Of a stretch of DNA of 64,000 nucleotides, positions 54,201 to 64,000 are shown one piece after another. Made by a program: the position numbers and the translations under genes. Within the stretch, counting starts at the first letter, position 1, and every line of letters starts with the position of its first letter. Source of the DNA: Serinus canaria (Eukaryota; Chordata; Aves; Passeriformes; Fringillidae); assembly GCF_022539315.1 (NCBI RefSeq), contig NC_066316.1, forward strand, positions 59,377,994 to 59,441,993. The letters are read 5' to 3'. Below the pieces are notes generated by a model. The model saw nothing but the letters and a program-made list of their open reading frames with translations, was not told the DNA's origin and did not search any database.

Positions 54201-57200
54201 GACACCAACCAGCTCAAGGACCTATTGAGACTATAACTGGCTGTTGGGACCCACTTTTGCCCATGTTCTTTCAGAATTGGGGTTTGGGCAGCCAGTGGTG
54301 GTAACCTGCCTCAAGCTCACCCCACCTGGGGTGTGACTTCTGTAAATAGTGGTCGTGGTGTTCTTGTGACAAGAGCTGCTGGGCTGTGTCTGCTCTGTTT
54401 CCACGAGCTGATGATAACTGCCTTCACCCCTTCCTTGCCTTCCCCTGTGGGAGGACAGCCTTAAATAATGCCATGTATAGTTTTTTATTCAATTAAGCTG
54501 TTTGTCTTACTAGAGAGGAAACATATTGAAAATGAAGACAGAAAAAGATGCTTTGCAACAACAGCAAGCCCCCACCGACTTCTGCTTTTTGCTTTCAGTT
54601 AGGAAGCACCTCCTGCTGTCTGCTGGTTATAACATTCCACATTTGACATCTGCTTTTTAACTCTGTGTGTATTGATCGCTGCTTTTGTAGGTATTCTTTA
54701 TGCAGAAATAAAGACAGAAGGCCTTGAATTTCTATGGCAATAACTTTACCTTGTGCTGCATTTTCCCATGTATTTATCTTTCCCTCCTGCCTGCATTTCC
54801 ATAGAAGAAAGGTGTGCTGGTGATGATACAATCTTTTCTTTTACAGAAAAAACCTGAAATCATTTTTTGCGAGACACAAGATGTTGCAGTGGACAAGTTC
54901 TTATGTTTTGCCAGACTTCCCTTACGATGTCAAGTGCATATTAGCAGAAAAAAAATGCCCTGATCATAGTATGAGAATAAGAATTATTGAATTTTTACAA
55001 GCAGACATGACAAAATACCTGGAAGGCTCACTGTAAGTCAACACCATTACATTTATTTGGGGGTATTACCTGTTGTCTGCAGACATAAATTTTCAAATGG
55101 ATGTAAAGCTATTCTCTGATATATTTGCTTAAATAAAAGTGGTTAAGGGCCTGACACCTACTGAAACCAATAGGAAGATTTTATGTAAGCCTTTAAGCTG
55201 TGCCCTTTGTTGTTTGGAGGGCAATTGATTGCCTGAGAAATAGTCAGAGATGATTTAATCTAGATCAGTACAGACTCCAGTGTTTAATACTGTCTAGAAA
55301 ACCAAGTATTTCTTTTCTATCTCCATCTTTTTTGCACAGGTATCCGAACACTCAGCAATACAACATTGTTATCAATGCTCTGCTCCAGGCTTACCCATTC
55401 CTTGATGAAGATGGGAATGGCTTTGTAAGTATTGTGGGCTTTTCCCACATAATCAATCACAAGAAAATAATCTAGTTCAGAGGAAATCAATTTCAATTTC
55501 TTATATGCTGGCTCTATTCAGAGTACACACACTTGGCTGTGTTTGGCAAATCACATTCTTATTTCATTATGTCAATTAAAGATTAATGCAGGTATAGCTG
55601 TACCTCAAAGCTACCATGAGATTATGCAGACCTGTCTGTGGATGAAATCCCTGGTTGCATGTTTGGTATGTTTTCTTTCTGGGCTGATATCTGCCCAGGG
55701 ATGAAATTAAATCTGATTTTTTTTTTCTTTTTTAAAAACAAAGAAGCCAGCTCTTTAGAAAATTGTCTGTGTGAGGACTAACATGTGACTGATGTTCTTG
55801 CAATGTATTGTGATTTTGTGTTAGATATGAAACTACAGCATGCAGTAATACTCGTGGTTTAAAGAATCTAGGTCTAATTTTAAAAAAATATTTAAAAAAA
55901 TATTTAAAAACAAATTTTGGAATATCGTTGGGGGAAATAGCAGAGAGCAGTGGAAGGAGATGATTTAAATTTGAACTATGTTTTTTTCACTTCTGATTCA
56001 GAATATCTGTCTGTGGTCTTGGAGGACAGTGGTCACCTTTTCACTTCACATCATTGCTTTGCCATGTGATACTTTTATACCATCTTGTAAAAGCTGGTGA
56101 GGCTCAGGGAAGACTCACATATATCTCACATGCCATTACTGTAGAAAGCAAAATAATTTTGGGAATTAAAAAAAAAGTTGAGGCTTAAGGGTAACTATTC
56201 TAGTTCTCCCCTGAGCCCAGGCATTGTTGAACAGAAGAGACTAAAGAAAACAAACACATGTCAAAGAGAAGAGAGGGAGCAAAAGGACCAGAGAGAAACA
56301 GCCTGTCCTCCTTTTTAATCAGGATACCTCTCAGAATACCCCAGTGGTGATCCTTGGGCAGGGTCCTGAGTAATGCTGTGGCTTCATCTGGCTCCCTCTG
56401 TGATGAGGAGCTGGAAGGATATTCAGTCTGTTCCATAGAGAATTTTACAGCCTTTAACTTTTAAAACCTGTTTTAAAACAGAGATTCCTAGCTAGGTTTT
56501 CAAAGGGCTTTAATTGCAGAAGGACCATAGGCTGACTGAAACTACTTACAACTCTGCTCTTCGGGAAATAGTCATTACTTGCTGCATGGATGGCAGAATT
56601 GGTGCTGGCAGAAGTTATGCGAGAGATTTCAGAGTGGTTATTCTTTATCTTTTGATCTTCCCCCCCCTTCTTACTAGAAAGCATTCTGGCAATAGCTGCA
56701 ATAAGTAAACAAGGAAGCTGGAATTAGCAGTTTGCAATATTGCTTGTCTACCACTTTCTGATCCAGCCCCTCTTCACTGCCTGTGTAGAGAGAGAAAAAG
56801 CTGCTCAAAAGGTGTATGCTTGCATTCTTAAGTTTGGAGGAGGGTGTGAGACTGAATTAGTATTTTTAATTGGGCCTACTGTTAGGCACACTGTTCTTCC
56901 TTCTTGATCATAAGCAGCATAAATACATTTTTTTTCTTGATCTGACAGTTGTGTGTTACAACAGAAACAGCCCAAAACAAACCCTACAATATATGCATAG
57001 CTACTTATCACATGACTTGCAGTAAAATTGAATTCATATACCTTTAAGAAGCAAGTGAACACCAAAAAAAAATTGACAACAGTCTTTTTTCCTTGAAAGG
57101 ATCTTCAGCAATTAAAAAAAAAAAGCAAAGTTTTTGTAGACTTTTCTTCTAAAACTCCTCCAGCTATTAAGGGACTATAATTGTTGCTTTCTGTTCCTGA

Positions 57201-60200
57201 TAATAGTATTAAAAATTAAGAGGTAAAATATGGATTACTGAGAAGTTTTTATACTTTTAAGCTGTTTATCTATAGTAATTGAACAGTTTTTGTTATTATT
57301 ACAGTTTTTAAAATAATACATTGAAAACACTTAAGAAATTGATCATCAATAAAATTCAGAGGAAAAGGGAACTGATAGGTGAAAAGGAAGTAGAAAGGAC
57401 GACTAGCACGAGAGTAGTATTTCAATCAAAAATGCTATTTACATTCTTTGTTAAATAGCATTTATATATAAACTTCTGGGGAGGCAGTTCATATAATGTG
57501 GTTTTGGTGTTAACATTGGCAAAGGAGGAATAGCACTCTGTAAATTCTTGTTTCCCTGTGGACTCCTCAGGTGGCCAGCTGTGCACAAATGTCAGTGTTT
57601 GATAGATAACCACCTCCTTTTTGTGTCTTGTAAAGCTGGAGAATGGGAGACACCAAACATGGCAATTCAGCTGGGCTGGCCTCTGAGAATAATGGTTTCC
57701 AGTAGTGGTAGTGCAATAAAGTCATTGGGGACTATTTTGAATACCAGCAAGTCTGTTTTCAATTATTGGACTTATTTTTCCTACAGCTTTGAAAAGAAAT
57801 TATAACTTGTTGCATGCATTTAGAAACCAAAAGGGCTGAGTGCAGTTTGGAGTACCAAGTTTGGCATTCTCTCTGATGTTCTGGAGCCCACTTCTGCCGT
57901 TGAGTATTATCCTTTCTGCCATGTAAAAGCCTCTATACCACTGACATTCATTTACTGCTTGCTATTTATTGCTGTGCCATCTCTCAGTTCCTAGATTCAT
58001 TTTAACTCTAAAGTTATCATTAAAAGGAAAGCGGTTTCTCAGCCCTTGGGGAGGAGGAGCAGCCACAGCATTTGCTGGGCTCTGCAGAAAGCTGCAGTAG
58101 CTCTTAAAGAGATGTCCTGAGAAGGTCTGCCAGTGGTGGGTGTGATTTAACTTTAACTCACAAGTCTTGCAGTTTAAAGCCTTTCACCAGAAATGGATGT
58201 GTGTTGGCTGCTGCAGAAACTGCTCTGGGTTCCTCCCTGGCCAGTGTGCATGCCTGTGTGGCTGGGCAGGGGCAGACAGCCGGGCTTCCTGGATGAGGAA
58301 AGGGAAAATTCATCCCGTGAGGGATCTTGGGATTCCAGAATTAACATTTGCTTCTGGCAAGGCACAGAAAATCACAATATAAAGAACTTGATGTTATTGA
58401 TGTACATGGATGGAGAAGCTTTGAACTGTAGATGTCAGCACTTTTATTGCAACATTTTTGCAGAAATGAAGTGAAACGAACAAGTATAAAAGGGAGAGAT
58501 TTCTGTCAAACATAGAGGAACATGGAGGAAAAACAACAAAAACCAAACATAAGAGCACCTAAAATTACCATCAGAATTTTCATGACAGGAAAAAAAATTA
58601 CTTGCAAAACTTTGAATATTCCTTTTTTTTTTTTTTTTGGTGGGGTTTGTTTGTGGATTTCTCCAAAATACTGGAGTTTTGTTTCCCAAAATACTTATTT
58701 ACACCTCCAAGTTATTTTCAACAAATAATTTAAACAATGTGTGTGTTATGTAGAACTATAGTCTAATATTTTCAATCTCATACTGTTGCAATGGGCGGTC
58801 ATTAAAAATTTGTGGTTTCAAGATTTATTAGTAGATTATTCACAGTTCTGTTTTCTCGGTTAAAAATTTTCCCATTTAATTTTGCAGTATGAAAAAAAAT
58901 ATGCCTCTGTGCCATCAGTCCTTTTCAAAGAATATCCAATTCAGTATAGTCAGGACAATGGTTATGACCCTTAATAAATTAATTAACAAATAAAGTAATG
59001 AGTAAGCCACTTATGTACTAGGAATTTTAAAAAAATAATATTTCTGAGGTCAGTCTAGAAGTAGGGATTAGGAGTTATCTAAAATTCTAAATATTGATTT
59101 AGAAAAAAATTCTACTAATAGTAAAACTCATTTAAGAAGTGGGGTATCTGGAATGAAATTAATTCCAAGATTAACTTTTGGTAAGAGTACTTTAAAGTAA
59201 CTACGTAAGGAAATTGAGCAATGCTATCCTAAACTAACATATGATATTTAAAAAAAAATAAAAGTCTTTATTTAATCATGGAATAGTTTATTAGATTTGT
59301 GATGTGTATTGTAACCAGTACAACATTTGTAAGTTACAGACATGTAGCTTACATAGAAAAAGTGAAGGTCATAAACACAGCAGTCAAAAGCAAACCGGCA
59401 TGACACTGTTTCCTTGATGACTTGCAAGATCTGTGTTTTACAAGCCATTTGACAAGGCTTAAAGCCAACAATTTGGAAAGAATCGTTTCCCTTATTCCAT
59501 TTCATTTCAGCCAACCTTTTGAAAATCCTATGGTTCCAAGACAATATGACATGAGGAGGGAGCAACAGGGCTCCCGGCTCCACACCACTGGCCCTTTTGG
59601 CTGGGCTTTGCAATGAGCAGCTCCCTGGAGCTCCTGGCTGCCCAGTGGTGCCTGGGAAGCCCAGGGTGCCGGTGCTGGCATGCCTGATTTATGTAACTGC
59701 TGTGCACAAAGTGATTGTTTGCTAGTAAATGACTGATTTTAATCTGTGTGTAATCCTTTCCCTCCTATGTCCGATAGACACAGGCTAATCCTCCCACTCC
59801 TTACCAGGAAGGTAAACCTTCCTGGGGAGGTGTTTGGGGGAAGCTGGGGAGAGCAGGAAAATGATAAGAAAATAAAATTGTTGGTTCAGAAATGGTAACA
59901 AAAGCATCCTTTTTAGAGCATGCATTGCACACAAGGGAAACCACATAAATGTATGTGCCTGCAGTCTCATCGTGGAAATAGGTAAGTGAGAGGGACTTGC
60001 CTAAGTTTATGACAATCCTACTATAGAAATAGATTTAATTAAAATTCTTAATTTATTGGGGGGACTGGAGAATTAAGCAGCTGAAAATTTTTAACTTTAT
60101 GGGATATTTAAAGCCTTGTATAGGTGTCAGCATATTCTTTCATGTGAAAGAATAAGCAAAAATACCTTGTAGCCAAATAAAGATTTTCAAAAGAAAGAAA

Positions 60201-62575
60201 CTGTGTGAAGCTCAACTACAGGGATGCTTAAAATGTCAGCTGCTAATATATTCTGGGATGATCATGTTTTAAAATATTATAACATCTGTTAAACACTTCA
60301 AAGAAGCATTAAACTAAGGTTTTTGTTTGCTTTTCTTAGGAGCCTTAAAATAGCAAGCTAGGCATAAATTTTGCTACGCTTATAATGATGAGGTATTTGC
60401 ATCAAAATGCGTACGGCCAGAACTGTAAATGTATTTAGGGATCTTAATGGTTCAGGTGAACAACAAGTGGGATTTTCAAGGCAAGTAGTCACCTTACTGC
60501 TTCTGAAAAGGGTGCTGAGGTATAATACTCATCTTGAGGCAGTGACTGTGCCTTGTGAGAAGACTGGGTGAGTGGTTGTACTCTGTTTTTAGTCATTAGC
60601 TTCAGCTTAGTGCTGATGTGACCTCTGTTCTGGCAGCACCCTAAGCCTGAAGTTTGCATACTAGAAATGCAGAAAGAAAGAACTTGCTTTCTTTCCAGTT
60701 CTTGGGTGCTGAACTCTGACTGGCTGTGGAAAGATACTTTGGTAAGGGCACCTAGGAGGGTGGCACAGAGTGTCCCCCTAGGAAGGGCACTCCTGCCCTG
60801 GTAGGCCCAGGGCTGCTCAAGAAGGGCTGAAGTAGAGACCACAGGGGTTGTAGTCTCATAGCTCTTCCATTCCAATTTTTCGCCATTAATGGAGGTCTTG
60901 CTTTTAGGATTGAGGGCCTGTAGGGCAGCTAGAACCTGGGGAGTGGGAACAATAAGCTTGGCAGGGGAAATGTAAGGTCATACTGCCTTCACCACTACCT
61001 CTTGAGAAACTCTCTCATCTGTATCCTGCGAGTGAGAAGGGCAGGATGTCCAACACTGCAAAGAGAGATACTGAACTACTTAGCCTACTTCTACTGAATT
61101 CTGGTTTGCACCAAGTTAAGCTTTCATATCATGTGACTTTGACTAATAAATGACACCATTTTGGTAAGAAATTTAGGGTAATCATTCTTCTGTTTATATT
61201 GTGTTTTAGCATGTCAGTGGGTACAGGCTTGAGTATAGTATTAAGTGAGTGCAATATTGGAGTCAGTATTAGAAAAGGAAGTAACAGATACTTGAATCTC
61301 TCCACATCCTTTCATTTGCAGTCACTTTTCTGACTGATTTTTTTCCTCTGACTCTTGGATACTCCCCAGTAACTGGAATATGCAAGTGATTTTGGGGAAT
61401 AACAAAGCTATTCAAAACTGCAGGTTGTACTGCAGATGTGTTGAACAGCCTTTGCTTAGAAATTGCTTCCTGGGGTGTCAATATCATGGCTAGCTCCTGC
61501 CATGGCACATCCAGCTTTGGGCCACATGCAAATGGCCATTGGTCCTTAAGGAAGCATGAGGAAGTGGCTGTCCCTACAACTTTCAGTAGTGACTTTTCAA
61601 TAACTGAATAAAGAAATACAAGAGGGTGACAGAAGCTCTGGGGCCATGTAAGCTCTGCCTTTGACTGCCAAGGAGTGATGAATGGCTGCATTAAATAGGA
61701 CCTGCATCTGCTTGCAATGCAGAAATGTCTTTAAGTTGCACTTTGCATACCTTGAGGTGTCTTACAAATGCTAGGACCTATTTAAATGATTCTCTAATTC
61801 AGCAGTTTTGAGTTCAGTTTAAAAATACCCTTGATCCAGTATAACTGCAGGCTCTCAGCAAAAGGTAGTGCCACACTGTGTCTTTCCCTTCTGTTAGACA
61901 CAATAATCATGAAACTGTGGAACCAGTCAGATACTGCCAGAGGCAAAGGAAAAAGAATACACTAAACTAATAAAAAACCCAAAACAAATCACCAAACGCC
62001 CCTCCCCAAACCCCACAGCAGCTTCTGTTGTATCTGTGAGCTGATCTGCTTCACTATGTAGTTTCACTACCCAATGTCATGAATGGAGCATAAAGAGCCG
62101 AGGAAGGGGCAACAGTGCAGTTTCACTGGTAGCCAAGGATAGATGTAACCCTTAGATTCAATTACTGTTGTCCTCAGCAAGCCACAGCAGTGCCATTAGC
62201 CCAGATGTTGGTTGCTGCAGAGCCATTTACCACAGGTGCTTTTGTTCCCTTCCATCCTGAAGCCAGCAGTGGTGCTACCCTAGGAGCCTTTTTCTGCTTA
62301 ATGGCAAACACTTTTTTGTAGAGTTAGTTAAAAAAAACTGACCTGCTTTAGGCTGGGGCAAATTCTTGACAGATACTTGGCATGACAGCTGTTTTTCCCC
62401 CATGTAGTTGCTGTGGAAACGGGCCCTTAAAGATCGTTTCAAATACGTGCGGAGACCCATTGAAGATGATGAGCAAGTCCTGAGGAACAAATGCAAGTTT
62501 GGCCACAGGAGAGGACAGAGCAGAAAATCTTCTTTTGCTGAAAATACTCTTGATGATGTCCAGGGGCAGGTAGAG
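42165..62575 (+). CDS. SAMD3: SAMD3, partial gene: first six coding-region exons (join of six exons, 3' end off the window)
   Basis: Joining CDS segments 42194-42272, 42997-43186, 47037-47144, 54847-55032, 55340-55424 and 62408-62575 gives 816 bases, 272 codons, with no internal stop. Every boundary has AG/GT and the phases agree. Residues 1-63 form a SAM domain beginning MESWSVEQVCNWL and including LNDRMVQQLVKKIGHQ. Residues 64-115 are a linker with no recognisable domain. Residues 116-272 include GLIDQRVLK, VLPDFPYDVKC, CPDHSMRIRIIEFLQADMTK, YPNTQQYN, FLDEDGNGF and WKRALKDRFKYVRRPIEDD, all characteristic of vertebrate SAMD3. The human protein is about 520 residues, so roughly half is present. 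SAM domains mediate protein-protein binding; the function of SAMD3 is poorly known, and human expression is reported as highest in NK and T cells. The identification is firm; the 5' untranslated exons are not resolved. Confidence 0.93.
42997..43186 (+). CDS. SAMD3: SAMD3 exon, rest of SAM domain and start of linker
   Basis: The acceptor is ccttcaatctgcag and the donor is GTGAGT. The first two bases complete a Glu codon, giving E27-E29 followed by ISGAALLALNDRMVQQLV and the final SAM helix to about Y63. The domain is therefore split across two exons after its second helix. The exon continues into a Gln/Lys/Ser-rich linker ending at SG and leaves in phase 2. The linker part does not resemble the mammalian protein. 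Confidence 0.93.
43621..43643. repeat. 23-base near-perfect palindrome in SAMD3 intron
   Basis: AATAATCCCAC, one central A, then GTGGGATTATT. The 11-base arm is the same as the outer arm of the fold-back at 12553. Confidence 0.95.
44703..44720. repeat. Poly(A), 18 bases, SAMD3 intron
   Basis: Uninterrupted A run directly to the right of the stop-poor region discussed in the findings. Confidence 0.9.
47037..47144 (+). CDS. SAMD3: SAMD3 linker exon
   Basis: A long pyrimidine tract (tttttttcttttag) precedes the exon and GTGAGT follows it. The first G completes a Gly codon. The exon encodes residues 90-125. The first 25 or so are polar and unfamiliar (TDRQMFISSGPVEQRYQ); the end, GLIDQRVLKQ, is the conserved motif that opens the C-terminal region of SAMD3. 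The phase-2 end matches the next exon, which supplies the A of a Lys codon. Confidence 0.9.
48176..48278. repeat. T/G-rich low-complexity tract, SAMD3 intron
   Basis: Repeated TTTGG, TTTTTGG and TTTGTTT words over about 100 bases on the plus strand with almost no C. Confidence 0.85.
49381..49402. repeat. 9-bp fold-back
   Basis: CATTTCCTC and GAGGAAATG enclose AGTG. Confidence 0.8.
49627..49646. repeat. Poly(A), 20 bases, SAMD3 intron
   Basis: Uninterrupted A run. No recognisable retroposon precedes it. Confidence 0.9.
54847..55032 (+). CDS. SAMD3: SAMD3 conserved core exon 1
   Basis: The acceptor is ttttcttttacag and the donor is GTAAGT after CT. The exon encodes residues 126-187, including MLQWTSSYVLPDFPYDVKC and CPDHSMRIRIIEFLQADMTK, among the best-conserved stretches of SAMD3. 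A run of six adenines directly follows the acceptor. I see no catalytic motif; the role of this region is unknown. Confidence 0.94.
55340..55424 (+). CDS. SAMD3: SAMD3 conserved core exon 2
   Basis: This short exon (85 bases) lies 307 bases after the previous one, between tttttgcacag and GTAAGT. The first G completes Leu188, then YPNTQQYNIVINALLQAYPF and LDEDGNGF follow, to residue 216. It ends in phase 0. The pattern (YP..QQY, ALLQA.PFLDEDG) matches the family. Confidence 0.94.
57430..57463. repeat. 11-bp fold-back in SAMD3 intron
   Basis: AAATGCTATTT (57430-57440) and AAATAGCATTT (57453-57463) enclose a 12-base loop. Confidence 0.85.
58623..58638. repeat. Poly(T), 16 bases, SAMD3 intron
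   Basis: Uninterrupted T run. Confidence 0.9.
59804..59825. repeat. 10-bp fold-back, two-base loop
   Basis: CCAGGAAGGT and ACCTTCCTGG enclose AA; an outer CCTCCC...GGGAGG pairing is also possible. Confidence 0.85.
60133..60154. repeat. 10-bp fold-back, two-base loop
   Basis: TATTCTTTCA and TGAAAGAATA enclose TG. Confidence 0.85.
62408..62575 (+). CDS. SAMD3: SAMD3 basic region exon, last one in the window
   Basis: The acceptor is tttttcccccatgtag and the donor is GAG|GTAAGA. The exon is 168 bases, residues 217-272, phase 0 at both ends. It encodes LLWKRALKDRFKYVRRPIED, then CKFGHRRGQSRKS, strongly basic, then an acidic tail. A second possible donor, CAG|GTAGAG after 62569, lies six bases earlier and would drop two codons in frame. 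No further exon is recognisable before 64000. Confidence 0.93.
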
Positions 62576-64000
62576 GTAAGATTTTTGGTGCTTGACTGAG
62601 TTCAGTCTTTCAGCTCCTCTGTTGACCTTAAGGCCACCAGCCAGTAAAGGGGAGAACCGATCTCATCCCATTTAAACTCACTTAGTACAGAGCTTGTCAT
62701 ATTGCCAGACCCTTGACTCTCTTAGGTATCAACAGCAGAACTAAACCTGATACTGGACACCTTGCACGTTTTTTGTCATTTAGAGTTGTAAGCTGGACAG
62801 AAAATACTGTTTTTTTTAAATGCAGTATTTCTATTCTCCTTTTAATTATATACCTTTAATTTGAGTGAAAAACAACAGAGAATTATGTTTACTAGCTGAA
62901 GCCTCTGTACAAATAAGAATGCAAAGAGGTATTTGAACTGATAGCAAAAATTCTACTGTCACATTTGTTATATAAAATCTGTTTGTGTAGATGTGTGATA
63001 TACATAGGCATGTTCACAAATCTATGCATGCTGTTGCTGTGTATTCCTTTAGTTGGAGAACTCAGAGTTATCACTGTCCAGTAAGTGTCTGAAGCATACT
63101 AGTTAATTTATACAGTTTCATAAATTCATTAAGCTTCCATGTTAGCCAATACTGCACCCACCTCTTTGTGCTGAATTTAAAACATGGTAAAACTTAAACA
63201 GTTTTGTCCAAATGTGATAAAGAAAATATGTAAGTAGATATTTATCTTTAGCTTATCTGTGTTCATCCTGCTGTTTATTGGACCCCGTATTTAGGGAACA
63301 AGGGTGGTTTATTGGATGCATTTCTGCATATATTGCCCTTGTGATTGAAGGTGGCTTTAGTTCCCTATACAAAATGCAAACACATTTTGCATTGGTTTTT
63401 AGAAATTTCAGTAATTTCTGTTTATTCCCTTTGGGTTAACATGTTCAGGAATATACACACCTCTTCTTGCCTGCTTTAGTTGAAGGATTTGCAGCATGTG
63501 TGAAGTAAGAAACCTGTGACTTTGGTGCAAAACAATAAACAGTCTCACACCCAGTAAAGAAGAAATTATAAGCTCCTGGTTTTGTGTGCACATTAAGAGT
63601 TAGCCATCCTTTATCTGCTAAAGCTTGGAAAGGGCACATGTGGATCTTTTCTGTCTTATGAGCTCATTGAGAAGGGCTTTGGAGTGATCCTGTAGGGACT
63701 GCATGCTAAACTTCATTTATCTCTAGATAGGGTGTAACTGCTCTGCTGTGCTTCTGCAGACCAGGAATCACCACTCCTAACTGCATTGCCCGAGGCCAGC
63801 ACTGGTCACCCTTGTTGCTTTAGAAATTAAAGACAAATATTGCATCTCCTCTAAAGGCCTAGGCCTTTTTTGCTAGCCTGAATGTTGTAAGCAAATTAAG
63901 GGTTAAACTTAAAGGTGGTGAGAGGATGCTAAATATCTCTAAACAACTTTCCTTTCTCTCTCTCTCTCTCATGTTTCCTGTATCTTGAACATATATATAT
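62576..64000 (+). other. SAMD3 intron, continues beyond the window
   Basis: AT-rich with microsatellites at the right end; no exon seen. Confidence 0.8.
63955..63970. repeat. (TC)n microsatellite
   Basis: Eight TC units; an (AT)n run begins at 63991 and is cut by the window edge. Confidence 0.9.

Larger units (their letters stand above)
47145..54846 (+). other. SAMD3 intron, 7.7 kb
   Basis: Holds the T/G-rich tract, a poly(A) and a 9-bp fold-back. No exon or clear mobile element was recognised. Confidence 0.85.
55425..62407 (+). other. SAMD3 intron, 7.0 kb
   Basis: Holds direct repeats of AAAAAAATATTT near 55885, three fold-backs and a poly(T). Nothing else recognised. Confidence 0.85.

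Overview
The window looks like bird nuclear DNA, probably from a neognath and possibly a songbird. Three things point this way. It is an AT-rich background with one sharp CpG island. It carries short 3'-end fragments of CR1 LINEs, the dominant avian retroposon. It also contains two LTR-type repeats that I recognise from avian genomes. Nothing suggests bacterial, phage or organellar DNA. The identifications come from reading the sequence and from remembered family features; no database search was made.

The only protein-coding gene I can support is SAMD3 (sterile alpha motif domain containing 3), on the plus strand. Six exons with consensus splice sites and matching phases (42165-42272, 42997-43186, 47037-47144, 54847-55032, 55340-55424, 62408-62575) join into an open 272-codon partial reading frame. 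It runs from an ATG in a strong context, through an N-terminal SAM domain and a variable linker, into a basic conserved region. The remaining 3' exons lie beyond the right edge.

At 7.5-9.1 kb there is a strong CpG island. In human the neighbour upstream of SAMD3 is TMEM200A, transcribed divergently. A consensus splice donor on the minus strand inside the island (exon end 7943) fits a non-coding first exon of TMEM200A, whose coding exon would lie left of the window. This assignment rests on synteny and one splice site. The sequence from 1 to about 7.9 kb would then be TMEM200A intron 1, and 9.1-42.1 kb would be the spacer between the two genes or a long 5' intron of SAMD3.

The rest is non-coding. 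It holds CR1 fragments at 1-190, 1075-1735, 19237-19470, 28470-28550 and 29745-29835. An LTR-like repeat lies in minus orientation at about 10365-10925, and a second in plus orientation at about 37245-38285, some 4 kb upstream of the SAMD3 start codon. Microsatellites and homopolymers are scattered throughout. The most unusual non-genic signal is a set of short, perfect fold-back sequences. Two have 20-21 bp arms around 5-7 base loops, and two loci 31 kb apart share the same outer arm. These look like products of replication template switching, or possibly a tiny palindromic element. I found no previously undescribed system in this window.
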